Origin: Alphaproteobacteria bacterium
GTDB lineage: Bacteria > Pseudomonadota > Alphaproteobacteria > GCA-2731375
Direction of reading: 5' to 3'
Length of the DNA stretch: 30,621 nucleotides
Assembly: GCA_030746295.1 (NCBI GenBank)
Contig: JASLMY010000025.1
Span: 1 to 30,621 of the forward strand
The notes under the pieces were generated by a model. The model worked only from the letters and a program-made list of their open reading frames with translations. It ran no database searches and had not been told where the DNA came from. Shown one piece after another: positions 7,462 through 15,213 of the stretch. Both the position numbers and the translations under genes were made by a program. Numbering within the stretch: the stretch's first letter is position 1; each line of letters starts with the position of its first letter.

Positions 7462-8223
7462 CTATTGTGCGGTCATGCCGAAATCGATGACCAGCTCGGT
7501 GCCGGTGACGAACTTGGCGTCGTCGGAGGCGAGATAAAGAATGCCCTGGGCGATGTCCCGGGCCTCGCCGAGCGGGCCTTGGACCTGCTCGATCAGCTTG
7601 GCCACGCGGCCGCCGTCCGGGCTTTGCAGGCGGCTCTGCACCATCGGCGTGTCGATGAAGCCGGGATGCACCGAGTTGACCCGGACCTTGTAGCCGAAGC
7701 CCTTGCATTCGATCGCCGCCGCCTTCGTCAAGAGCCTGACGCCGCCCTTCGAGGCGGCGTAAGCGGAGGCCTTCGGCAAGCCGATCAGGCCCAGGATCGA
7801 GGAGATGTTGACGATCGAGCCGCCGCGCTCGGCCATCGCGCGAACGCCGTGCTTGACGCCGAGAAAGGTGCCGTCGAGGTTGATGGCGGTGATCCGTCGC
7901 CAGTCCTCGAGGCTGGTCTCGGAAAGCGCCAGGCCGGCGCTGGAGACGCCGGCGGCGTTGACCAGGATGTCGAGGCCGCCCTCGCGCGCCACGATCTCGT
8001 CGACGACCTCCTGCCAGAGCGATTCGTCGGTCACGTCCTGGTGGCGATACCGGGCGCCGGCGCCGGCGGCGCGGATCTCGGCCGCCACCGCCTCGCCCTT
8101 CTCGTCCTGGATATCGGTCAGGACGACGGCTGCACCCTCGGCCGCCAGAAGCCGGGCCGTGGCCTCGCCGAGCCCTGAGGCCCCGCCGGTGATCAACGCT
8201 ACCTTGCCCGCGACCCGTGCCAT
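7462..8223 (-). CDS. Short-chain dehydrogenase/reductase (SDR)
   Basis: A 253-residue classical SDR. TGGASGLG (12-19) is the cofactor loop, Asp37 after the second strand points to NAD(H) rather than NADP(H), NAAG is at 89-92, and the catalytic residues are Ser142, Tyr155 and Lys159. It interconverts an alcohol and a ketone; the substrate cannot be told. First gene of the minus-strand operon with the lactonase-like hydrolase and aspartate dehydrogenase. A dehydrogenase followed by a lactonase would fit an alcohol or lactol to lactone to acid route, but this is inference. The ATG has GGAGGGGCGAGG upstream. Confidence 0.92.
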   Translation of the reverse strand: MARVAGKVALITGGASGLGEATARLLAAEGAAVVLTDIQDEKGEAVAAEIRAAGAGARYRHQDVTDESLWQEVVDEIVAREGGLDILVNAAGVSSAGLALSETSLEDWRRITAINLDGTFLGVKHGVRAMAERGGSIVNISSILGLIGLPKASAYAASKGGVRLLTKAAAIECKGFGYKVRVNSVHPGFIDTPMVQSRLQSPDGGRVAKLIEQVQGPLGEARDIAQGILYLASDDAKFVTGTELVIDFGMTAQ

Positions 8224-8338
8224 GGCGCCTCGCCCCTCCGCTGAAGTCGTCCTGCGCCAGCATGCGATGCTTCGGCGGGGAGATCAAATTGTGCCCGCCC
8301 TGATCCGCCCCACCGAACGACTCTGGCCGCACGAACTC

Positions 8339-8370
8339 AATGTGCTATTATGTGTACAACATGACACATT
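8339..8370 (+). promoter_or_regulatory. Operator-like palindromes over the toxin-antitoxin promoter
   Basis: Two nested perfect inverted repeats occur just before the antitoxin gene: AATGTG (8339-8344) with CACATT (8365-8370), and ATGTGT (8350-8355) with ACACAT (8364-8369). TATTAT (8346-8351), five of six matches to a -10 box, lies within them. The region is clearly more AT-rich than its surroundings. This fits autoregulation by the ribbon-helix-helix antitoxin. No convincing -35 box is seen. Confidence 0.55.
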
Positions 8371-8380
8371 GAGGGTGCGA

Positions 8381-8650
8381 ATGACGAAGAGTTCTACCAT
8401 CACGGTGCGCCTCGACGACGACCTGAAGCATCGCCTCGAGGCGCTGGCCGACAGCACCAAGCGCAGCCGGTCCTTCGTCGCGGCGGAGGCAATTGCCGCC
8501 TATGTCGATCTCAACGCCTGGCAGGTCGCGGCGATCGAGGCGGGCCTGGCCTCTGCCGACCGCGGCGACTTGATCCCGCAAGCGGAGATCACCAAGTGGG
8601 TCGACTCTTGGGGAAGTGACGAGGAGCTGCCGCCGCCCAAGGTCCGATGA
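8381..8650 (+). CDS. ParD/CopG-type ribbon-helix-helix antitoxin
   Basis: An 89-residue protein whose first 45 residues (STITVRLDDDLKHRLEALA, then RSRSFVAAEAIAAYV) form a ribbon-helix-helix DNA-binding domain. The C-terminal half, ending DEELPPPKVR, would wrap the toxin. The stop overlaps the toxin start as ATGA, the usual order of type II modules of the ParDE/RelBE class. It should neutralise the toxin and repress its own promoter at the palindromes just upstream. Confidence 0.9.
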   Translation: MTKSSTITVRLDDDLKHRLEALADSTKRSRSFVAAEAIAAYVDLNAWQVAAIEAGLASADRGDLIPQAEITKWVDSWGSDEELPPPKVR

Positions 8651-8931
8651 GCGTCGTCTGGACGCCCGAGGCGCGCAACGATCTCGCCGCTATCCGGGCC
8701 CACATCGAAAGCCAGGACATCGGCGCTGCCCAGCGCGTCGTTCAAAGGATTGTCTCAGCGACGGATCGCTTGGTCGACCATCCCGCCATCGGCCGGTCGG
8801 GGCGGGTCGGCGGCACCCGCGAGCTCGTCGTCTTGCCGACGCCCTATGTCGTCGCCTACCGCGTCCTCGACGGCCAGGTGGAGATCATCCGCGTCCTGCA
8901 CAGTGCTCGACGCTGGCCCGATCAGTTCTGA
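8647..8931 (+). CDS. RelE/ParE superfamily toxin
   Basis: A 94-residue protein with the RelE/ParE fold pattern: VVWTPEARNDLAAIRAHI at the start, the central HPAIGRSGRVGGTRELVV segment, YVVAYRV, and the final IIRVLHSARRWP. Members inhibit gyrase (ParE) or cleave mRNA at the ribosome (RelE). The closing HSARRWP is typical of the ParE-like group, but the activity cannot be fixed from sequence. It overlaps the antitoxin gene by 4 bases and appears intact. Confidence 0.9.
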   Translation: MSVVWTPEARNDLAAIRAHIESQDIGAAQRVVQRIVSATDRLVDHPAIGRSGRVGGTRELVVLPTPYVVAYRVLDGQVEIIRVLHSARRWPDQF

Positions 8932-9022
8932 CCTCGGCACCGGATGGCATTGGCCCGGCCGGACCTTGCCCGCATAATGCCGCTGAGTGACGTCGCCGGA
9001 AGCGGCGAGGCAGGAGGGAACC

Positions 9023-9412
9023 ATGGATCAAGAGCGTTACGAGAAGGGCCTGGCGGAGCGCAAGGCGGTGCTGGGTGCGGAATATGTGGAGCAGTCGCTC
9101 AAGGGCGCCGACGATTTCAACGCCGAATTTCAGGAGATGATCACCGAGAACTGTTGGGGCGGCACTTGGGGCCGCGGCATCCTGGCCCGCCAGCAGCGTT
9201 CGATCCTGAACCTCGGCATGCTGGCGGCGCTGGGTCGTAGCCACGAGTTCGGCCTGCATTTCCGGGGTGCGATCCGCAACGGCCTCTCGCTCGACGAGCT
9301 GAAGGAAGTCTTGCTGCAGATCGCGGTCTATTGCGGCGCCCCCGCCGGGGTCGAGAGCTTCCGCATCGCCCGGGGCGTGATCGCCGAGATGAAGGAGAAG
9401 GGCGAGCTATGA
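9023..9412 (+). CDS. Carboxymuconolactone decarboxylase (PcaC/AhpD-like) family protein
   Basis: A 129-residue all-helical protein of the carboxymuconolactone decarboxylase family. The ENCWGGTWGRG segment, then RSILNLGMLAALGR, HFRGAIRNGLSLDELKEVLLQ and YCGAPAGVESF follow the PcaC pattern rather than the CxxC peroxidase pattern of AhpD: the paired catalytic cysteines of AhpD are absent. It may decarboxylate or isomerise a lactone-type intermediate. AGGAGGG precedes the ATG. The stop overlaps the next gene's start (ATGA), so it is the first gene of a four-gene operon with a beta-hydroxyacid dehydrogenase, an acyl-CoA synthetase and an SDR. Confidence 0.9.
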   Translation: MDQERYEKGLAERKAVLGAEYVEQSLKGADDFNAEFQEMITENCWGGTWGRGILARQQRSILNLGMLAALGRSHEFGLHFRGAIRNGLSLDELKEVLLQIAVYCGAPAGVESFRIARGVIAEMKEKGEL

Positions 9413-10278
9413 GCGAGGAAACCCGAGTCGGCTTCATCGGCCTCGGCAACATGGGCCGTCCGATCGCCAACAACATCGCCGCCGGCGGCCACGACATGAT
9501 CGTCTACGACGCCGCCGGGACGGCTGAGCGGGCGCCCGAGGGGGCGGCCGTCGCAGCCTCGGTGGCCGAGGTCGCGAACAACGCCGACCACGTGCTCTTG
9601 AGCCTTCCCGACGGCGCCATCGTCGCCTCGGTGGCGGAGGAGATCATCGAGAGCAACGCGCGCCGGGTCGCCACCGTCGCCGACACCTCGACCGTCGGCA
9701 TCGAGGCGGCGCAGTCGGTGCACAAGCGCTTGGGCGACGCCGGCATCGAATATGTCGACGCGCCCGTCTCGGGCGGCACCGCCGGTGCCGCGGCCGGTAC
9801 CATCTCGGTCATGTTCGCCGGTGCCAACGAGACCTTCAAACGCCTGCTGCCGGTCTTCCAGGCGATGTCGACCAATGTCTTCTACATCGGGCCAGAGCCC
9901 GGCCAGGGCCAGGCGATGAAGGTCGCCAACAACTTCCTCTCCGCCACGGCGATGGCGGCGACCAGCGAGGCCATCGCCTTCGGCACCGAGCTCGACCTCG
10001 ACCCGAATGTCATGGTCGCGGTCCTGAACGCCTCCAGCGGGCAGAACACGGCGACCTCGGACAAGTTCCCCAACCGGGTCCTGAACGACAAGTACGATGC
10101 CGGCTTCACCAACACGCTTCTGCACAAGGACGTCAACCTCTACCTCGAGGCGGCGCGCCAGGCCGGTACGCCCGACGCCGTCGCCAGCGTCACGGTCGAC
10201 TACTGGCTGCGCTTCAAGGAGGCCGAGCCCGGCGTCGACTTCACGCGCATCTATCCCTTCATCCGGGACGGCCGATAG
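9409..10278 (+). CDS. 3-Hydroxyisobutyrate dehydrogenase-like beta-hydroxyacid dehydrogenase
   Basis: A 289-residue NAD(P)-dependent enzyme. GFIGLGNMG (8-16) is the dinucleotide motif, DAPVSGGTAGA (from 117) the substrate-binding signature, and Lys171 in MKVANNFLSA the catalytic lysine. The family oxidises 3-hydroxyisobutyrate, tartronate semialdehyde or related beta-hydroxyacids; the exact substrate is not clear. It is translationally coupled to the carboxymuconolactone decarboxylase-like gene. Confidence 0.9.
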   Translation: MSEETRVGFIGLGNMGRPIANNIAAGGHDMIVYDAAGTAERAPEGAAVAASVAEVANNADHVLLSLPDGAIVASVAEEIIESNARRVATVADTSTVGIEAAQSVHKRLGDAGIEYVDAPVSGGTAGAAAGTISVMFAGANETFKRLLPVFQAMSTNVFYIGPEPGQGQAMKVANNFLSATAMAATSEAIAFGTELDLDPNVMVAVLNASSGQNTATSDKFPNRVLNDKYDAGFTNTLLHKDVNLYLEAARQAGTPDAVASVTVDYWLRFKEAEPGVDFTRIYPFIRDGR

Positions 10279-10301
10279 GGCGGGCCCCCGTGCGCGCGCG
10301 G

Positions 10302-11909
10302 ATGCAGGAACAGCCGCTCTTGTTGAGCGGCCTCTTGCGCCATGCCGAGACCTACCACCCGGCCTCGCAAATCGTCAGCCGTACGCCCGAGGGGCCGATC
10401 CATCGCTACGCAAATGCCGAGATGGCGGCCCGCGCCCGCCGGCTCGCCTCGGCGCTGGAGCGGCGCGGCCTCGGTTTCGGCGACGTCGTCGGCTCGCTCG
10501 CCTGGAACCACTACCGCCACCTCGAGGTCTTCCACGCCGTGCCCGGCGCCGGCATGGTGCTGCACACCGCCAACCCCAGGCTCTTCCCCGAGCAGATCTC
10601 TTACGCCGTCAATCATGCCGCGGAGCGCTGGCTCTTCTTCGACTTGGCCTCGCAAGCGCTGGTCGAGGCCCTAGCGCCCGAGATGCCGGGCGTTGCGACC
10701 TACGTGGCGCTGACCGACTTGGGCCACATGCCGCAGGTGAAGTTGCCCGGCGACCTCGTCTGCTACGAGGAACTGCTGGCCGAGGGCGATGACGGCTACG
10801 ACTGGCCCGCGTTCGACGAGCGCACCGGCTCCACGCTCTGCTACACTTCGGGCACCACCGGCGATCCCAAGGGCGCCCTCTACAGCCACCGCGGCTCGGT
10901 GCTGCAGGCCTGGGCCGTCGCCAGCGCGGGGATCTGGGACATCGCCGCCGGCGATGTCCTGCTCCCCTGTGCACCGCTCTACCACTGCAACGCCTGGTCG
11001 GCGCCCTACGTCGCGGCGATGACCGGGGCCAAGCTCGTGCTGCCGGGGCGGGAGCTCGATCCAGCCCCCTTGCACGAGCTCATCATCGCCGAGGGTGTCA
11101 CCTACGCGTCGGGCGTGCCGACGATCTGGCTCGGCATGCTGGCGCACCTGGAGGCGACCGGCGATGGCCTCGGCCGGCTCAGGCGCGTCGCCTCCGGCGG
11201 CTCGGCCGTGCCGGATGCGATGACCGCGGCGCTGGAGGGCTATGGCGTCGAAACCATTCACGCCTGGGGCATGACCGAGACCACTGCTGCCTCCACGTTC
11301 TCGCGGCCCCCGGCGGATGCCGAGCCTGAGGCCGCGGCGGCGATCCGGCGCCGCCAGGGCGTGCCGTTCTACGGCTCCGAAGCCCGCATCGTCGACGATG
11401 CCGGCCGCCCCCTGCCGCACGACGGAGAGGCCCAGGGCCACCTGATGGTGCGCGGCCACTGGATCGCCAGCGACTATTTCCGCAGCGATCTGGGCCCGCT
11501 GCTGGACGCCGAGGGATGGATGCCGACAGGCGACGTCGCCACCATCGACGAAGGCGGCAGCGTCGAGATCACCGACCGCTCCAAGGACCTGGTGAAATCC
11601 GGCGGCGAGTGGATCAGCTCGATCCAGCTCGAGAACACCGCCGTCGGCCACCCGGGCATCGCCGAGGCCGCGGTCATTGCCGTGCCGCACCCGAAGTGGC
11701 AGGAGCGGCCCCTGCTCGTCGCCGTCAAGGCGGCCGGCGTGGACGTCGACAAGGCCGAGCTGATCGCTTATCTCGCCGATCGGGTGCCGAAATGGTGGCT
11801 CCCAGAAGACGTCGTCTTCGTCGACGCGCTGCCCCATACCGCCACCGGCAAATTGCGCAAGACCGAGCTTCGCGACCGCTTCAGCGACCACGTCTTGTCG
11901 AAGGCCTGA
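10302..11909 (+). CDS. AMP-binding acyl-CoA synthetase (fatty-acid-CoA ligase family)
   Basis: A roughly 535-residue adenylate-forming ligase. The phosphate loop [11 protein letters not shown] starts at residue 181, followed by the WGMTETT motif, TGDVATID, and the C-terminal domain with [15 protein letters not shown] and the catalytic-lysine motif [12 protein letters not shown]. It activates a carboxylic acid to its CoA thioester using ATP, probably medium to long chain or aromatic. I place the start at ATG 10302 because homologues begin close to [18 protein letters not shown] 10290 is an alternative, and neither has a strong ribosome binding site. It is third in the catabolic operon. Confidence 0.92.
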   Translation: MQEQPLLLSGLLRHAETYHPASQIVSRTPEGPIHRYANAEMAARARRLASALERRGLGFGDVVGSLAWNHYRHLEVFHAVPGAGMVLHTANPRLFPEQISYAVNHAAERWLFFDLASQALVEALAPEMPGVATYVALTDLGHMPQVKLPGDLVCYEELLAEGDDGYDWPAFDERTGSTLCYTSGTTGDPKGALYSHRGSVLQAWAVASAGIWDIAAGDVLLPCAPLYHCNAWSAPYVAAMTGAKLVLPGRELDPAPLHELIIAEGVTYASGVPTIWLGMLAHLEATGDGLGRLRRVASGGSAVPDAMTAALEGYGVETIHAWGMTETTAASTFSRPPADAEPEAAAAIRRRQGVPFYGSEARIVDDAGRPLPHDGEAQGHLMVRGHWIASDYFRSDLGPLLDAEGWMPTGDVATIDEGGSVEITDRSKDLVKSGGEWISSIQLENTAVGHPGIAEAAVIAVPHPKWQERPLLVAVKAAGVDVDKAELIAYLADRVPKWWLPEDVVFVDALPHTATGKLRKTELRDRFSDHVLSKA

Positions 11910-11944
11910 ACACCCCGCATCGCCATTCGTTGGAGGACTGTTGC

Positions 11945-12685
11945 ATGAACCAGATCGATTTATCCGGCCGTCAGGCTGTCGTCACCGGCGGCGCCACCGG
12001 CATCGGCCGCGCCATCACCCAGCGCTTCCTGGCCTCCGGCGCCCGGGTCCGGATCTGGGACATCGATCAGGCCGGCATCGAGGCCGCGCTGGCCGAGGAA
12101 GGGGCGGGTGACCGCTTGGCGGGGGCCCGCGTTGACGTCACCGATGGCGCCCAAGTCGCCGAAGCGGCGGCCGAGGCCGGGGCGGTCGACATCCTGGTCA
12201 ACAACGCTGGAATCGCCGGACCGACCAAGAAGACCTGGGAATACACCGACGCCGACTGGCAGTCGGTCATGGACCTGAACCTGACCGCGGTCTTCAACTG
12301 CTGCCGGGCGTGCGTGCCCGGCATGATGGCGGCGGGCTGGGGCCGCATCGTCTCCATCGCCTCGATCGCCGGCAAGGAGGGCAACCCCAACGCCTGCGCC
12401 TATTCGGCCACCAAGGCCGGCGTCATCGGCCTGACCAAGTCGCTCGCCAAGGAGCTGGCGGAGAGCGGCGTCCTCGTCAACTGCGTCACGCCGGCGGCGA
12501 TCCGCACCGCGATCTTCGACCAGATCAGCCAGGAGCACGTCGACTACATGCTCTCCAAGATCCCGATGGCGCGGCTCGGCAAGGTCGAGGAGGCAGCCGC
12601 ACTCGTCGCCTGGCTCGCTTCGGACGACTGCTCCTTCTCCACCGGCGCCGTCTTCGACCTCTCCGGCGGCCGCGCCACCTACTGA
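11945..12685 (+). CDS. Short-chain dehydrogenase/reductase, FabG-like
   Basis: A 246-residue classical SDR with TGGATGIG (14-21), NNAG (86-89) and the catalytic Ser140, Tyr153 and Lys157; Asp39 after the second strand suggests NAD(H). GGAGG lies 9 bases before the ATG. It follows the acyl-CoA synthetase by 35 bases and ends one base before the convergent amidohydrolase, so there is no room for a separate terminator. Its substrate is probably a hydroxyacyl-CoA or a sugar-acid-type alcohol within the same pathway; this is inference from position. Confidence 0.92.
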   Translation: MNQIDLSGRQAVVTGGATGIGRAITQRFLASGARVRIWDIDQAGIEAALAEEGAGDRLAGARVDVTDGAQVAEAAAEAGAVDILVNNAGIAGPTKKTWEYTDADWQSVMDLNLTAVFNCCRACVPGMMAAGWGRIVSIASIAGKEGNPNACAYSATKAGVIGLTKSLAKELAESGVLVNCVTPAAIRTAIFDQISQEHVDYMLSKIPMARLGKVEEAAALVAWLASDDCSFSTGAVFDLSGGRATY

Positions 12686-12686
12686 C

Positions 12687-14309
12687 TCAAACGCGGCGGT
12701 AGCGGACACGGCCGCCGACGATCGTCGTCTCGACCCGGATCTCCCGGATCTCCTCTTTCGGAATCTCGAAGAGGTCGCGGTCGAGGACCACAATGTCGGC
12801 GAGCTTGCCGAGCTCGAGCGTGCCCTTCACCGCCTCCTCGCGGCCGGCGAAGGCACCGAGCACGGTATAGGCGCGGAGCGCTTCCAGCGGCGTGACCGCT
12901 TGCGAGCCGTCCAGGTCGTTGCCTTTCTCGGCCTTGCGGTTGACCATCGACCAGATCGCGGTGAAGGGGTTGGGGCGGCAGATATAGGCGTCCGAGTGGC
13001 CGGGTGCGGGCACGCCGGCATCGATCAGGTCGCGGTGCGGCCACATCCCGCGCATCGCCGCCGCGCCGCGGTTCGCCCGGTAGGCGTGGCCCAGGTCGTA
13101 CATGAAGCCCGTGGCCGAGGAATCGATCACCACCAGGCGCTTGAGACGTGCCAGGATCGCCGGCGTCACGTAGCAGCAGTGCTCGACCCGCATCCGATGA
13201 TCGGCGACGGGATGGGCCGCCAGGCAGGCCTCGATGACGTCGAGGGCGAAGTCGATGCCGCGGTCGCCGACGCCCTCGATCATGACCTGCAGGCCGGCCC
13301 GGTGCGCCGCCAGCGCCCGCGCCGTCAGGTCGTCGGCCTCGTAGAGCAGCATGCCGGTATTGCCGTCCGGCTCCCCCGGCACGGCCGTGCCGACATAGGG
13401 CTCGTAATAGGCGGCGGTGCGCCCGCTGGTGGAGCAGTCGGGGCACCACTCGATGCCGATGACGCGGAGCCAGTCGTCGCCGAAGCCGGAGGCGATGCCG
13501 GCGGCGATATAGGACTCGACCAGGCCTTCTTCCCGGCCGCTGACGATGATGCCGACCCGCAGCGGCAGCCGGCCCTCGGCCCGCATCTGCTGGTAGGCCT
13601 GGATCGAGCGCCGCCCGGCAAGCGAGTTGTAGCAGGTCGTAATGCCGTGGCTCAGGAACTCGGCGAAGACCGCCTCCAGGCCGGCGGCGATGTCGGCCGG
13701 GGTGTCGCTCTCGTGCAGGCGCTCCAGGAAGAGATGCGCCGCCGTCTCCCGGACGAGGCCGGTCAGCGCGCCGGTGGTCGGATCGCGGTCGAAGCGGCCG
13801 AAGGGCGGGTCCGGGGTCTCCGGCCCGATGCCGAGCGCCTCGAAAGCAGCACCGTTGGCGAGGCCCAAGTGGCCGTCGGTGCGCAGGATGAAGAGCGGCC
13901 GGCCGTCGCCGGCGACGTCGAGCTCGGCCAGGCTCGGATAGCCACCCGACTTGGTCTCGTCGAACCGGTAGCCGCCGAACCAGCCCTCGCCCGGCGCCTC
14001 GGCGATCCGTTCGAGCAGGGTGGCGCGCGAGCCGACGCTGTCGGGACCGAGGTCGTGCCAGCGCGCCAGCCGCGCCGCCTGGCTGTCCGGGTGGCAGTGG
14101 GAATCGACGATGCCGGGGATGGCGCGGCGTCCTTCCAGCATGATCACCTCGGTCTCGGGCCCGATCAGGCCCGAGACCTCGGCATCCGAGCCCAGGGCGA
14201 CGATCTGCCCGTCGCGCGCGGCCAGTGCCTCGACCTCGGCATTGCCGTCGTCGAGCGTCGTGATCCGCCCACCCGTCAGCACCAGGTCCGCCGCCAGTCC
14301 CGCCACCAC
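12687..14309 (-). CDS. YtcJ-like metal-dependent amidohydrolase
   Basis: A 540-residue amidohydrolase-superfamily protein. An N-terminal beta-sandwich segment (ADLVLTGGRITTLD) precedes the metal motif VDSHCHPD; later come a conserved His in MRVEHCCYV and the catalytic Asp in PGHSDAYI. YtcJ-like enzymes hydrolyse amides or cyclic amides such as hydantoins and formamides; the substrate is unknown. I prefer the GTG at 14309, which has GGGAGA just upstream; ATG 14342 gives 11 more residues but has no ribosome binding site. It is divergent from a DUF1028 gene; pairs of amidohydrolases with DUF1028 proteins are common. Confidence 0.87.
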   Translation of the reverse strand: MVAGLAADLVLTGGRITTLDDGNAEVEALAARDGQIVALGSDAEVSGLIGPETEVIMLEGRRAIPGIVDSHCHPDSQAARLARWHDLGPDSVGSRATLLERIAEAPGEGWFGGYRFDETKSGGYPSLAELDVAGDGRPLFILRTDGHLGLANGAAFEALGIGPETPDPPFGRFDRDPTTGALTGLVRETAAHLFLERLHESDTPADIAAGLEAVFAEFLSHGITTCYNSLAGRRSIQAYQQMRAEGRLPLRVGIIVSGREEGLVESYIAAGIASGFGDDWLRVIGIEWCPDCSTSGRTAAYYEPYVGTAVPGEPDGNTGMLLYEADDLTARALAAHRAGLQVMIEGVGDRGIDFALDVIEACLAAHPVADHRMRVEHCCYVTPAILARLKRLVVIDSSATGFMYDLGHAYRANRGAAAMRGMWPHRDLIDAGVPAPGHSDAYICRPNPFTAIWSMVNRKAEKGNDLDGSQAVTPLEALRAYTVLGAFAGREEAVKGTLELGKLADIVVLDRDLFEIPKEEIREIRVETTIVGGRVRYRRV

Positions 14310-14380
14310 GTCTCTCCCGTTTTGCGCCGATTTGACGGGCATCTTAGAGTGGGCGGGAGAGCGGCATAAGGGAGCACGGC

Positions 14381-15070
14381 ATGACCTTCTCGATCGCGGC
14401 CATATGCCCCGAAACGGCCATGTTCGGGATGGCGATCACCACTTCCAGCCTCGCCGTCGGCAGCCGCTGCTGCCATGCCCGTGCCGGCATCGGCGCCGCA
14501 CTCACCCAGCACCGCACCGATCCGCGGCTGGGGCCGCTGATCCTCGATCATTTGGCAGAAGGCCTTTCGGCCCAGGAAGCGGTCGACCGCGCCGCCGCCT
14601 CGACGGTCGATGCCGGCTGGCGCCAGCTGGCGGCGGTCGACAAGGACGGCGGCACCGGCTTCTTTCACGGGCGACGGATTTACTCGATTCACGGCGAGGC
14701 GGTGTCCCAGGGCGTGGTCGCCGTCGCCAACATCATCGTCAACCCGGGCGTGCCGGCGGCGATGGTGGCGGCCTTCGAGGCGGTGGCGGGCCAGCCGTTC
14801 CCGGAGCGCCTGATCGCCGCCCTCGACGGCGGCTTGGCGGCGGGCGGCGAGATGGTGCCGGTGCGTTCCGCCGCCCTTTATGTCGTCCGCGACCAGCCCT
14901 TCCCCTATGCCGACCTCAGGGTCGATGCGTCCGAGGCGCCGATCGGCGCACTGGCCGATCTCTGGCGCGCCTACGCAGGGCAGGCCGAGGCCTTCGTCAC
15001 CAAGGTCCTGGACCCGGACTCGGTTCCCCCCGACCCCGAGCTCGAAGCGCTCACCGCCGCACGGCCCTGA
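14381..15070 (+). CDS. DUF1028 family protein (Ntn-hydrolase-like)
   Basis: A 229-residue protein beginning MTFSIAAICPETAMFGMAI, the hallmark of DUF1028, followed by SLAVGSRC, GIGAALTQ, GLSAQEAV and VAVANIIVNP. The family has a predicted N-terminal-nucleophile-hydrolase fold and no firmly established reaction, but its genes travel with amidohydrolases and peptidases, as here. GGGAG precedes the ATG. It could be the first gene of the following ThDP/aconitase X run, but a 143-base gap argues against this. Confidence 0.87.
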   Translation: MTFSIAAICPETAMFGMAITTSSLAVGSRCCHARAGIGAALTQHRTDPRLGPLILDHLAEGLSAQEAVDRAAASTVDAGWRQLAAVDKDGGTGFFHGRRIYSIHGEAVSQGVVAVANIIVNPGVPAAMVAAFEAVAGQPFPERLIAALDGGLAAGGEMVPVRSAALYVVRDQPFPYADLRVDASEAPIGALADLWRAYAGQAEAFVTKVLDPDSVPPDPELEALTAARP

Positions 15071-15082
15071 TTCGACGGCGTC

Positions 15083-15148
15083 TCAGTTGGCGAATTGAAG
15101 CTTCGGCAGGTCCTTGGCGCCATTGACCCGCCCCACCATCTCGCTCGG
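15083..15148 (-). pseudogene. Possible remnant of a gene C-terminus
   Basis: On the minus strand this stretch reads PSEMVGRVNGAKDLPKLQFAN and then TGA; an in-frame TAG lies directly upstream. The composition looks like the tail of a real globular protein rather than random GC-rich sequence, yet nothing upstream continues it, because the ThDP gene on the other strand follows. I do not recognise the parent family. It may be a decayed fragment or chance. Confidence 0.25.
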
Positions 15149-15213
15149 CTATTCACGCCGGCCCGGTTGGTGCTACGTTTTCGGTCATTGAATTGTCGGA
15201 GAGGGAGAGCGTC

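Noticed and set aside
9023..9412. AhpD-type peroxidase or an AhpD selenoprotein
   Set aside because: There is no CxxC pair and no in-frame TGA at the equivalent site; the pattern is PcaC-like.
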